Shown: positions 17,390 through 26,472 of the stretch, in pieces | Layout: every line of letters starts with the position of its first letter | Position numbering within the stretch: the first letter of the stretch is position 1 | Source: Bacteroidota bacterium | GTDB taxonomy: Bacteria > Bacteroidota > Ignavibacteria > UBA10030 > UBA6906 | Assembly: GCA_030835135.1 (NCBI GenBank) | Contig: JAUQWO010000047.1 | Coordinates: 1 to 60,554 of the forward strand | Direction: 5' to 3' | DNA length: 60,554 bases | Made by a program: the position numbers and the translations under genes | Notes under the pieces: model-generated | Told to the model about the DNA's origin: nothing | Database searches by the model: none | Seen by the model: only the letters and a program-made list of their open reading frames with translations

Positions 17390-19249
17390 ATGGCAACGAA
17401 ACGAATGACGGTAGGACAGGCGACGATCGCGTTCCTCAAGGTACAGTATGTTGAACGTGACGGTCTCGAACAACGCTTCTTTGCGGGGTGCTTTGGGATC
17501 TTCGGCCATGGCATCGTCGCCGGGATCGGCCAGGCGCTGCAAGAGAACCCCGATTTCCGCTACTATCAAACCCGCAACGAGCAGTCGATGGTGCACACGG
17601 CCGCCGCCTATGCAAAGATGAAGAACCGGCTCAGCACTTTCGTGTGTACCTCGTCCATCGGACCCGGTGCCACGAACATGCTCACCGGCGCGGCTATGGC
17701 AACGATCAACCGTCTGCCGGTGCTCCTCATTCCGGGCGATATCTTCGCGCGCCGGAACGTGGCCCCCGTGCTCCAGCAGCTCGAGAGCGCATCGACCCAG
17801 GATATTTCCGTGAACGATTGCTTCAAGCCGGTCGCACAATACTGGGACCGCATCAACCGGGCCGAGCAACTGATCACAGCGTTGCCGGAGGTCATGCGGG
17901 TACTCACTTCGCCTGCGGACACGGGGACGGTGGTCCTTGCTCTTCCCCAGGATGTGCAGGCGGAGGCGTTCGATTTCCCGGAGGAACTCTTCACGAAGCG
18001 GGTGTGGACCGTGCAACGTCCGCGGCCGGATGCCGGACTCCTGCGCAAAGCGGTGGAGTGGATCAGGGCAAGCCGGAAACCCTTGATCGTCTCCGGTGGC
18101 GGCACGATCTACGGTGGTGCGGAGCGTGCACTGGCGGCATTCATGACGGCCACGGGGATCCCGCTCACAGAAACGTTCGCGGGAAAAGGTGTGGTCCCGT
18201 TTGATGCGCCGGGGAACCTCGGGGCTGTGGGTGCTACAGGGACACCGGGCGCGGCGGCCATGGCGGCCGACGCCGATCTCGTCATCGGGATCGGCACACG
18301 GTACTCCGATTTCACGACCGCATCGAAGACGGCGTTTCAACATCCGGACGTCCGGTTCATCAATATCAACGTCGCATCATTCGATGCGTTCAAGCATGCC
18401 GCCCTTCCACTGGTCAGCGATGCCCGGGTATGCCTGGAAGAACTGCAGGCCGCACTCGGAGGATACAGGGCCGACGAGGAGTGGACGAAGGCCGCGCTGC
18501 AGCATCAGGCGGCGTGGGATGCGAAGGTGACGGAGATCTACCGGGAAACGAACCATGTCCCGGCAACGCAGGCTGAGGTGGTGGGGGCTGTGAATTCATT
18601 CTCCGGGCCGAAGGATGTGGTCCTGTGTGCCGCCGGAAGTCTTCCCGGCGATCTGCACAAGCTCTGGCGGACGCGCGACCCCAAGGGCTTCCATCTGGAG
18701 TACGGTTACTCCACCATGGGATACGAGATCGCCGCGGGGCTCGGGGCGAAGATGGCATGTCCGGACCGCGAGATCTATGTGATGGTCGGCGATGGCAACT
18801 ATCTCATGAACAACCATGAGATCATTACCGCGGTTCAGGAGCGCGTGAAAATGGTCATCATTCTCCTGGACAACCACGGATTCAAGAGCATCGGCTCGTT
18901 GTCGGAGGCTGTGGGGAGTCAACGGTTCGGTACGCACTACCGGTACCGCAGCGACGCGAGCGGAAACCTCGATGGCGAGAACCTTCCGGTGGATTTTGCT
19001 ATGAACGCGCGCAGTCTGGGGGCGCATGTGATCACCGTGGACACCGTTGCGTCGCTGCAGCGGGCGCTGCGTGATGCGAAGGCGATCGATACCACTACGG
19101 TGATCGTGATCGAGACCGATGGTGTGAAGGGCGTGGACGGTCATGCCTGGTGGGAGGTCGCCGTGGCCGAGGTCTCCACGATGCCTTCGGTGCAGAAGGC
19201 GCGTGCGGCATATGTGGAGCAGAAGAAGAAACAGCGGTATTACCTGTAA
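17390..19249 (+). CDS. iolD: 3D-(3,5/4)-trihydroxycyclohexane-1,2-dione hydrolase
   Basis: A 619-aa thiamine-diphosphate enzyme that hydrolytically opens the diketo-inositol ring to 5-deoxy-glucuronate. It has the N-terminal TPP-PYR domain with the activating glutamate in TRNEQSMVH, the central domain, and the C-terminal TPP-PP domain with the VGDGNYLMNN metal/TPP motif. GYSTMGYEIAAGLGAKMA and DNHGFKSIGSLS are IolD-like. The start begins one base after the IolC stop. Size matches the family. Confidence 0.94.
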   Translation: MATKRMTVGQATIAFLKVQYVERDGLEQRFFAGCFGIFGHGIVAGIGQALQENPDFRYYQTRNEQSMVHTAAAYAKMKNRLSTFVCTSSIGPGATNMLTGAAMATINRLPVLLIPGDIFARRNVAPVLQQLESASTQDISVNDCFKPVAQYWDRINRAEQLITALPEVMRVLTSPADTGTVVLALPQDVQAEAFDFPEELFTKRVWTVQRPRPDAGLLRKAVEWIRASRKPLIVSGGGTIYGGAERALAAFMTATGIPLTETFAGKGVVPFDAPGNLGAVGATGTPGAAAMAADADLVIGIGTRYSDFTTASKTAFQHPDVRFININVASFDAFKHAALPLVSDARVCLEELQAALGGYRADEEWTKAALQHQAAWDAKVTEIYRETNHVPATQAEVVGAVNSFSGPKDVVLCAAGSLPGDLHKLWRTRDPKGFHLEYGYSTMGYEIAAGLGAKMACPDREIYVMVGDGNYLMNNHEIITAVQERVKMVIILLDNHGFKSIGSLSEAVGSQRFGTHYRYRSDASGNLDGENLPVDFAMNARSLGAHVITVDTVASLQRALRDAKAIDTTTVIVIETDGVKGVDGHAWWEVAVAEVSTMPSVQKARAAYVEQKKKQRYYL

Positions 19250-19264
19250 GGATACGGTGCGACG

Positions 19265-20734
19265 ATGAGAACGCTGAAGAACTTCATTGATGGTGCATGG
19301 GTGGGCTCGCACTCGGCCAGTGTCCTCCCGGTGGTGGATCCGGGGAATGGGGAGGTCCTGTGCAATGTTCCGGCCGGATGTGCGGCGGATATCGAGCATG
19401 CGGCCGAGAAGGCGGCGGCCGCGCAGGGCACATGGCGGAATGTTCCCGCGGAGCAGAGGATACAGTATCTCTTCAGGATGAAGCGGATCCTGGAAGAGAA
19501 TGCCGATGAGATCGCGACGTTGTGCACGCGCGAAAGCGGGAAGACCCTCGCGGAATCGCGGGCCGAGATCGTCCGTGCCGTCGAGAATATCGAGGTCGCG
19601 TGCGGGATCCCGATCCTCATGCAGGGGGAATTCTCGGAGGATGTCGCCCAGGGGATCGATGAATTCGTGATCCGCCAGCCACTGGGGGTCGGGGCGTGCA
19701 TCGCCCCTTTCAATTTCCCGGTCATGATCGCGTTCTGGTTCTTTCCCTATGCCATCGCAACAGGCAACACCTATATCATCAAGCCTTCCGAGAAGGTGCC
19801 CGGGACGATGACCCGCATCGTCGAACTCCTGGAGGGCGCAGGACTCCCGAAGGGCGTGCTGAATCTCGTGCACGGAGGGAAAGAGACCGTTGATGCGATC
19901 CTTACCCACGAGGCCATCAAGGCGATCAGTTTCGTGGGATCGACGAAGGTCGCCCGGTATGTGTATGCCAAAGGAACGGAGCATGGCAAACGGGTGCAGG
20001 CGCAGGGGGGTGCGAAGAACTCCCTGGTCGTGATGCCCGACGCGGACGTCGCCACGACAACGCGGATCATCGCGGACAGCGTCTACGGTTGTGCCGGGCA
20101 GCGCTGCCTCGCAGCCTCGACGGTCATCCTTGTCGGTGCAGCCCGGACGGCATTCACCGACCTCCTCGTGGAAGCGGCACGGACCCGGACGACGTGTCAT
20201 GGTCTGGACCGCACATCGCAGATGGGAGCGGTCATCACGCGCGAAAGCCGCATACGCATCGAGGCCGTCATTGAAGACGCAGCCCGCAAGGGGGCGACGG
20301 TCCTTGTGGACGGCCGGACCGGTCCGGTGACGGGAAGCGCGGGCGGCAATTATATCCTCCCCACGGTCATAGAGAATGTTCCGGATAGTGCCGAGGCGGC
20401 GACCACTGAGATCTTTGGACCCGTGATGAATCTCCAGTATTGCGAAACGCTTGCCGATGCGATCGCCTCCATCAATGCGGGACGGTACGGCAACGCGGCC
20501 TGCATTTTCACGCGTAACGGATCGGCGGCCCGCACGTTCCGGAGAGATGTCCTCGCGGGGAACATCGGCGTGAATATCGGCATCCCCGCACCCATGGCCT
20601 TCTTCCCGTTCAGCGGATGGAAAGAATCCTTCTTTGGCGATCTGCACGGTCAGGCCAGACATGCGGTGGAATTCTTCACGCAGACGAAAGTTGTTGTTGA
20701 GCGCTGGTATGACGAATGGACCAGGACCTTCTAA
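19265..20734 (+). CDS. iolA: Methylmalonate/malonate-semialdehyde dehydrogenase (acylating)
   Basis: A 489-aa CoA-acylating aldehyde dehydrogenase (MmsA/IolA), turning malonate semialdehyde into acetyl-CoA and CO2 with NAD+. The aldehyde-dehydrogenase fold is complete: APFNFPVMIAFW for cofactor binding, FVGSTKVARYVY, and the nucleophile in GQRCLA (C281). The missing catalytic glutamate that is usual in hydrolytic ALDHs (QGGAKN here in place of ELGGK) is the normal MmsA pattern. It lies 15 bp after IolD and ends 20 bp before IolE. Confidence 0.93.
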   Translation: MRTLKNFIDGAWVGSHSASVLPVVDPGNGEVLCNVPAGCAADIEHAAEKAAAAQGTWRNVPAEQRIQYLFRMKRILEENADEIATLCTRESGKTLAESRAEIVRAVENIEVACGIPILMQGEFSEDVAQGIDEFVIRQPLGVGACIAPFNFPVMIAFWFFPYAIATGNTYIIKPSEKVPGTMTRIVELLEGAGLPKGVLNLVHGGKETVDAILTHEAIKAISFVGSTKVARYVYAKGTEHGKRVQAQGGAKNSLVVMPDADVATTTRIIADSVYGCAGQRCLAASTVILVGAARTAFTDLLVEAARTRTTCHGLDRTSQMGAVITRESRIRIEAVIEDAARKGATVLVDGRTGPVTGSAGGNYILPTVIENVPDSAEAATTEIFGPVMNLQYCETLADAIASINAGRYGNAACIFTRNGSAARTFRRDVLAGNIGVNIGIPAPMAFFPFSGWKESFFGDLHGQARHAVEFFTQTKVVVERWYDEWTRTF

Positions 20735-20754
20735 GACACTGAACGGGGAAACCC

Positions 20755-21657
20755 ATGATACGCATAGCAAACGCCCCCTGTTCCTGGGGGGTGCTGGAAT
20801 TTGAGCTTGACGGCAAGGCCCCGGACTATGTCCAGGTGCTGGATGAAATGAAAGAGGTGGGGTATGTCGGTTCCGAGCTGGGTGACTGGGGCTTCATGCC
20901 CACGGATCCGGCGGCCCTGAGCAGCGAGATCCGCAAGCGCGGGTTCACCATCCCGGGTGCATTCGTGCCGGTTCTGCTCAAGGAGCGGAGCAAACACCGG
21001 GCGGGCATCGACGTGGCGGTCAAGACGGCGAAGTTATTGCGGGATTCAGGGAACACGTCAGCGTTCATTGTCCTTGCGGATGAGAACGGCTCCATCCCCG
21101 AACGGACGCAGAATGCGGGCAGGGTCACGCCGGCCATGGGACTGAGCGCGGAGGAGTGGAAGGTGTTCGCTGAGGGGGCGAATGAGCTTGCGCGGAAGGT
21201 GAAGGCCGAAGCCGGACTTCGCACAGTGTTCCACCATCACTGCGCAGGATACGTCGAGACCCCGGATGAAGTGGCGAAGCTGTTGCAGTCCACGGACCCG
21301 GACGCGCTCGGTCTTGTTCTGGACATGGGGCACTGGATGTTCGGCGGTGGCGATCCGGTGCAGGCGTTCCGCGACCATGCACAGCGCATCTGGCATGTGC
21401 ATTTCAAGGATTGCAGCAGGGAACTCGCGGCGCGGTCGCGCAGCGAACAGTGGGACTACTTCACGTCCGTACGGCACGGGGTGTTCTGTGAACTGGGCAA
21501 GGGTGCCGTGGACTTTCCCGCTGTGGCCCGTGAACTGAAGGCCATGCGGTATGATGGCTGGATCGTTGTGGAACAGGATGTGCTGCCCGGCATGGGCAAG
21601 CCAAAAGAATGTGCGCGACATAACCTCGAATACATCACGACCCTCGGGCTATCCTGA
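20755..21657 (+). CDS. iolE: Inosose dehydratase (2-keto-myo-inositol dehydratase)
   Basis: A 300-aa xylose-isomerase-like TIM-barrel protein that dehydrates scyllo-inosose to the diketone used by IolD. The opening NAPCSWGVLEFE and the run GYVGSELGDWGFMP are IolE signatures. Metal-ligand candidates appear in FHHHCAGYVE, LDMGHWMFGG, HVHFKDC and VVEQD. It sits between IolA and IolG with gaps of 20 and 15 bp. Confidence 0.93.
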   Translation: MIRIANAPCSWGVLEFELDGKAPDYVQVLDEMKEVGYVGSELGDWGFMPTDPAALSSEIRKRGFTIPGAFVPVLLKERSKHRAGIDVAVKTAKLLRDSGNTSAFIVLADENGSIPERTQNAGRVTPAMGLSAEEWKVFAEGANELARKVKAEAGLRTVFHHHCAGYVETPDEVAKLLQSTDPDALGLVLDMGHWMFGGGDPVQAFRDHAQRIWHVHFKDCSRELAARSRSEQWDYFTSVRHGVFCELGKGAVDFPAVARELKAMRYDGWIVVEQDVLPGMGKPKECARHNLEYITTLGLS

Positions 21658-21672
21658 GAGCAAGGACAGAGT

Positions 21673-22698
21673 ATGAGCACCTTGAAGATCGGTGTCATTG
21701 GCGCCGGACGTATCGGTAAAGTACACACGGAAACGATCGCGCGGAGCGTGCCGGAGGCGCGGGTGGTCGCCATCGCGGACGTCAATCTGGCCGCTGCGAA
21801 GGATCTGGCGGCACGCGTGAATGTCCCGTCGGTCTCGGATGACTACCGCAAGGTCATCCAGAACCCCGACGTGGACGCGGTCATCATCTGTTCCCCGACG
21901 GACGCGCACGCGCAGCATACCATCGAGACCGCGGAAGCGGGGAAACATGTCTTCTGCGAGAAGCCGATCGCCCTCGACCTGCCGACGATCAAGAGAGTGA
22001 ACGACACCGTGGAACGGTGCGGCGTGAAGTTCATGGTCGGGTTCAACCGGCGGTTCGACGCGAACTTCAAGAAGGTCAAACAGATGGTCGTCGAACGGAA
22101 GGTGGGGGACCTGCATGTGGTGAAGATCACTTCGCGCGATCCCGGACCGCCGCCCGCCGAGTATATCGCCGTTTCGGGGGGGATGTTCCTCGATATGACG
22201 ATCCACGATTTTGATATGGCCCGGTTCATCGCCGGGAAGGATGTGGTTGAAGTGTTCGCGGTGGGCGGCGTGATGGTAGACCCGGCCATCGGCAAGGCCG
22301 GCGACATCGATACCGCCGTGATCACGCTGGTCTTTGAAGGCGGAGCCCTGGGGATCATCGACAATAGCCGCAAGGCCGTGTACGGATACGACCAGCGGCT
22401 CGAAGTGTTCGGATCCGGCGGCATGGTGAAGGTGGACAATACCGCTCCGGATACGCATGACTACTATGGCCCGGACGGGGTCCATTCGTCGCTCCCGTTA
22501 AACTTCTTCATGGACCGTTACATCGATGCCTATGCCAGCGAGATCAAGGAGTTCTGTCAGGTGGTCGGCGAAAACAAGCCGGTGTCTGTTGGTGGTAGGG
22601 ATGGTCTCATGTCCGTCGCCATTGCCCTCGCCGCCAAGCGTTCGCTAGCCGAACACCGGCCGGTGAAGGTCGCCGAGGTTCTGGAAGGGAAGAAGTGA
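21673..22698 (+). CDS. iolG: Inositol 2-dehydrogenase
   Basis: A 341-aa GFO/IDH/MocA-family oxidoreductase that oxidises myo-inositol to scyllo-inosose with NAD+, the entry step of the pathway. The Rossmann motif GVIGAGRIGKVH, the catalytic EKPIALD lysine and the substrate motif DMTIHDFDMARF are all present and match IolG. Only one dehydrogenase is encoded, so scyllo- and chiro-inositol branches (IolW, IolX, IolI) are not apparent. Its stop shares a base with the start of the second GH92 (TGATG). Confidence 0.93.
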   Translation: MSTLKIGVIGAGRIGKVHTETIARSVPEARVVAIADVNLAAAKDLAARVNVPSVSDDYRKVIQNPDVDAVIICSPTDAHAQHTIETAEAGKHVFCEKPIALDLPTIKRVNDTVERCGVKFMVGFNRRFDANFKKVKQMVVERKVGDLHVVKITSRDPGPPPAEYIAVSGGMFLDMTIHDFDMARFIAGKDVVEVFAVGGVMVDPAIGKAGDIDTAVITLVFEGGALGIIDNSRKAVYGYDQRLEVFGSGGMVKVDNTAPDTHDYYGPDGVHSSLPLNFFMDRYIDAYASEIKEFCQVVGENKPVSVGGRDGLMSVAIALAAKRSLAEHRPVKVAEVLEGKK

Positions 22699-25013
22699 TG
22701 GGCGCACCGACTATGGCATGGGTTGATGCCGGGTGGCGGGCTGTACGGGTGGTGGCGATGTACTGTGCGGTCATCGTCGCGGCCATGAGTACCCCATCCG
22801 GCGTCAGCGCCCAGCCACTGCAGAGCTTTGTGGATCCTTTCATCGGGTCGCAGGGGAAGGGGAACGTGTTCGTTGGCCCCGCCTGTCCCTTCGGCATGGT
22901 GAAACCCGGTCCCGATTGCGATCTCGGCGCGAACAGCGGGTATGTCGCGGATTCTACGAAGCCCGTGTTTGGCTTCAGTCAGACCCATGTGAGTGGCACG
23001 GGTGGTGGACCGAAGTACGGCAACGTCTCCCTGTTCCCCTTCGTCGGGGATTATACCGGCGTTCATCAGCCTTCTCTCCGGGCCGATGAGCGGGCGCGCA
23101 CGGGCTACTATGCCGTGACTCTGACACGGCCCGCGGTGCGTGTGGAACTGACGACGGCACCCAGGGCAGCACTCCACCGGTACGTGTTCGCGAACGCCGG
23201 CAAGCATGGGATCCGCATCGATGCCGGTTCGTTCCTTGGCGAATCGCCGGTACCGAACGCGCGTGAAGCTCAGCAGTTCGTCGGCTCCGAGGTCCGCGTC
23301 GTCTCCGATACGATGGTGCAGGGGTATAGCCGCGTTCTCGGTGGCTGGAACAACGGCAGTGCATACACGGTATATTTCTGTGCGGTCTTCAGTCGCCCGG
23401 CGCACGCGTGTGGTACATGGAAGGGCGGCTCTCTCGCCCCGGGTGCCGGCGTTCAGACCGATACGGGCGAGAAGACCGGCGCGTATCTCACGTTCGATGG
23501 ACCCGCGGGTGACACGGTCCAGGTGAAGGTGGGCATCTCGTATATCAGCGCGGGGCGTGCGGAGTACAACGCGCAACATGAGATCCCGGCATGGGATTTC
23601 GAGGGCGTCGTTGCCCGGGCATGTGATGCATGGGAGCGTCTCTTCCAGCGCATTGAGATCGAAGGGACGGCCGCGCAGAAGACCATGTTCTATACGGCGC
23701 TCTACCATACGATGCTCATGCCCGTCGACAAGACCGGCGAGAACCCGGGTTGGCGCTCGTCCGCACCGTACTACGACGATTTCTATACCCTCTGGGACAC
23801 GTTCCGGTCGAGTCTCCCGCTGATCACCTTCATCGCGCCCGCGCGCCAGGTGGAGATCGTGAATGCCATGCTCGACATCTACGAGCATGATGGCTATCTC
23901 CCGGAGGGGAGGAGCGGGGACTGTAACGGGCGGACACAGGGTGGATCCAATGCCGAGGTGGTGATCGCCGACGCGTACGTGAAGGGATTGAAGGGTATCA
24001 ACTATCGTCTCGGTCTCGAGGCGATGATGAAGGATGCGATGATCCCTCCCGGGGGCAATGAGGAGAAAGAAGGACGCGGCGGGTTGACCGACTACCAGCG
24101 ACTGGGGTACGTCTCGTCATCGTTCGTGCGGGCGGGAACGCGCACGCTCGAGTACGCCTACAATGACTTCTGCCTCGCGCAGGTCGCTCGTGGCCTGGGC
24201 CGGAAGGGGGAGGCCGAGCATTTCCTGAAGCGGTCCGCGAACTGGCAGAACCTCTGGCGAGATATCCCCGACCATGGTGCCCGCGGATTCATCATGCCCC
24301 GGGATCCTGCCGGGGCATGGGTGGATAGCGTTCAGTGCGATATCGTCAACGGTGTGCGGCGGTACGTGCGCTACACCCCGCTCGCGTTCGAGTGGCCGAT
24401 CTGTATCTGCTGGTGGTGCGGATTCTTCTATGAAGGCACCTCGTGGGAGTATTCATTCTTCGTTCCCCACGACGTTCCCGGCTTGATCAAGCGGTCCGGA
24501 GGTCCTGCCGCCTTCACAGCACGCCTGAACACATACTTCGACAACGGGTATTACAATGTCAGCAACGAGCCAGGGTTCCTGACGTCCTGTCTGTACCATT
24601 GGGTCGGCAGACCCGACCTGAGCAGTCAGCGAACCCGGGAGATCGTCGTGCAGAACTTCAATACCTCGGCCGCCGGCATTCCGGGAAACGATGATTCCGG
24701 TGCAATGTCGTCGTGGCTCGCGTTCCACATGATGGGGTTCTTCCCGAACGCCGGTCAGCCATACTACCTGTTGACCGCTCCGCTTCTTGACCGGTCCGTC
24801 GTCCACCTGGACAATGGGCGCCGTTTCGAGATCGTGGCGGAGGGCCTCAGCCTCGTGAACGTGCATATCCAGTCTGCCACCTGGAACGGCAAACCCTTCG
24901 ACAGGTCGTGGATCGGACATCACGAGATCATGCAGGGTGGGTCGCTGAAGTTCAACATGGGGCCGAAGCCATCGTCGTGGGGCTCGGCGAGCACCCCTCC
25001 TTCCTATCCGTAG
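22698..25013 (+). CDS. GH92 alpha-mannosidase (second copy)
   Basis: A 771-aa exported GH92 enzyme distinct from the first copy. An N-terminal hydrophobic segment (about residues 18-38, ending GVSAQ) is the signal peptide. Family motifs: VDPFIGSQGKGNVFVGPACPFG, SQTHVSGTGGG, YDDFYTLWDTFRSSLPLITF, TRTLEYAYNDFCLAQ, YEGTSWEYSFFVPHD with the acid glutamate, and GIPGNDDSGAMSSWL with the base aspartates. The 'PACPFGMVKPGPD' form is common among GH92 of Bacteroidota. Translation is coupled to IolG through TGATG, so an exo-mannosidase is welded to inositol catabolism at the level of the mRNA. Confidence 0.92.
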   Translation: MGAPTMAWVDAGWRAVRVVAMYCAVIVAAMSTPSGVSAQPLQSFVDPFIGSQGKGNVFVGPACPFGMVKPGPDCDLGANSGYVADSTKPVFGFSQTHVSGTGGGPKYGNVSLFPFVGDYTGVHQPSLRADERARTGYYAVTLTRPAVRVELTTAPRAALHRYVFANAGKHGIRIDAGSFLGESPVPNAREAQQFVGSEVRVVSDTMVQGYSRVLGGWNNGSAYTVYFCAVFSRPAHACGTWKGGSLAPGAGVQTDTGEKTGAYLTFDGPAGDTVQVKVGISYISAGRAEYNAQHEIPAWDFEGVVARACDAWERLFQRIEIEGTAAQKTMFYTALYHTMLMPVDKTGENPGWRSSAPYYDDFYTLWDTFRSSLPLITFIAPARQVEIVNAMLDIYEHDGYLPEGRSGDCNGRTQGGSNAEVVIADAYVKGLKGINYRLGLEAMMKDAMIPPGGNEEKEGRGGLTDYQRLGYVSSSFVRAGTRTLEYAYNDFCLAQVARGLGRKGEAEHFLKRSANWQNLWRDIPDHGARGFIMPRDPAGAWVDSVQCDIVNGVRRYVRYTPLAFEWPICICWWCGFFYEGTSWEYSFFVPHDVPGLIKRSGGPAAFTARLNTYFDNGYYNVSNEPGFLTSCLYHWVGRPDLSSQRTREIVVQNFNTSAAGIPGNDDSGAMSSWLAFHMMGFFPNAGQPYYLLTAPLLDRSVVHLDNGRRFEIVAEGLSLVNVHIQSATWNGKPFDRSWIGHHEIMQGGSLKFNMGPKPSSWGSASTPPSYP

Positions 25014-25058
25014 TGGGTTCCCGACGAATCATCCTGCAGTGAAGAAGAGAGACCGATC

Positions 25059-26462
25059 ATGCGCGTGTTTGATATCACGGAATACGGTGCCGTCGCCGAT
25101 GGGCAGACGGACAATGCCGGGGCACTCCAGAAGGCGATCGATGCGTGCACCGCGGCAGGCGGGGGACGTGTCCGCGTGCCGGCAGGTGCCCCATTCATGG
25201 CCGGACCGTTCGACCTCCGGTCGAATGTGGATCTCCATCTCGAACGTGGTGCGAGGATCGTGGCGAACCCGGATGAAGCCGTGTACACGAAGAGTGCCTT
25301 CCGCGCCAATCCCGGCGAAGGGAGTATCTGGATCGGGGGAGAACACGCGGAGCATGTCACGATCAGTGGCGGAGGCATGATCGATGGCAACGGGATCGCC
25401 TTCATGGGTCCGGAGGAGAAGGCCGCGTACGTGTTAAAGGAGTTCCATGTCGTCGACCCGAGACCGCATATCCTGACGCTCGTGGACATCCACGGGCTCG
25501 AGATCACCGGCGTGACCTTCAAGAATTCCTCCTACTGGTGTGTGCACCTCATCGGTTGCGTCGATGTCGATATCCATGACATGCGGATCGAGAACCATCT
25601 GAAGATCAGGAATTCCGACGGCATCGACCTTGACCATTCCCGCAACGTGCGTATTCGCGACTGCACCATCGAATCGGGTGACGATTGCATCTGCTTCAAG
25701 ACACGGCGGGAGTACCAGGAGTATGGGCCCACGGACAACGTCCTGGTGACCAACTGCACGATGATCTCGACGTCGTGCTCGGTCAAGCTCGGCAGCGAGA
25801 ATATGGATGCGATCCGGAATATCGAAGTGCGGGATTGCGTGATCCGTTCCAGCAACCGCGGGATCGGGATCCAGAACCGCGATGAAGGGATCGTGGAGAA
25901 TGTGCTCTTCAAGAATATCACCGTCGAGGGGCGGCTGTTCGATGACGTCTGGTGGGGAAAAGCCGAGCCGATCTACGTGACCGCCTACAAGCGGAAGGCC
26001 TCTGCGCATAAGGATGCAAACATCAGGTTCGCCGAGGGCCAGACGGTCGGAAGGGTAGGCTTCGTCCGGAACGTCCGCTTCGAGAACATCACCTGCACCA
26101 GTGAGAATGGGGCATTCATCGGGGGAGAAACAGGGAAGGTAAGCGACATCGTCCTGGACGGTGTGACGATCACCCTCAACAGGACGACGGCTTTCCCTGG
26201 CGGGATCTATGATCTGCGTCCTTCCGAGACGATCGGGTTGCTGTCCGCACCGACCTGCGGCGTGTATCTCCAGACAGCGGAAGGTGTGGTCCTCCGGAAT
26301 ACGACGGTGAACTGGGGCACGCACACCGCGGCCCACTTCGGTTCCGCAGTATTCGCGTCGGATGTGAATGGCCTCACGCTTGAGAATGTCAACGGAACGG
26401 GAGCCACGGATGCTCAGGAGCCGATCCGGATCGAGAAGTGCACCAACGTGATCAGAAAGTAG
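25059..26462 (+). CDS. GH28-like polygalacturonase-family protein without signal peptide
   Basis: A 467-aa right-handed beta-helix protein of the GH28/pectate-lyase superfamily. It opens with FDITEYGAVADGQTDNAGALQKAID, the usual start of mature GH28 enzymes, but there is no signal peptide before it. Catalytic aspartate motifs are visible as NSDGIDLDHS and SGDDCICFKT. The classical GHG histidine motif appears to be replaced by SCSVKLGSEN, and SNRGIGIQNRD follows, as in several Bacteroidota GH28 clades. It may hydrolyse a uronic-acid-containing oligosaccharide inside the cell or be exported by another route. Family confident, activity uncertain. Confidence 0.8.
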   Translation: MRVFDITEYGAVADGQTDNAGALQKAIDACTAAGGGRVRVPAGAPFMAGPFDLRSNVDLHLERGARIVANPDEAVYTKSAFRANPGEGSIWIGGEHAEHVTISGGGMIDGNGIAFMGPEEKAAYVLKEFHVVDPRPHILTLVDIHGLEITGVTFKNSSYWCVHLIGCVDVDIHDMRIENHLKIRNSDGIDLDHSRNVRIRDCTIESGDDCICFKTRREYQEYGPTDNVLVTNCTMISTSCSVKLGSENMDAIRNIEVRDCVIRSSNRGIGIQNRDEGIVENVLFKNITVEGRLFDDVWWGKAEPIYVTAYKRKASAHKDANIRFAEGQTVGRVGFVRNVRFENITCTSENGAFIGGETGKVSDIVLDGVTITLNRTTAFPGGIYDLRPSETIGLLSAPTCGVYLQTAEGVVLRNTTVNWGTHTAAHFGSAVFASDVNGLTLENVNGTGATDAQEPIRIEKCTNVIRK

Positions 26463-26472
26463 CAGGTACCAC

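Noticed and set aside
18596-20770. 724-codon minus-strand open frame across iolD and iolA
   Set aside because: Spans two real genes and their gap; composition (Arg, His, Asp, Gly) is typical of antisense frames in high-GC DNA.
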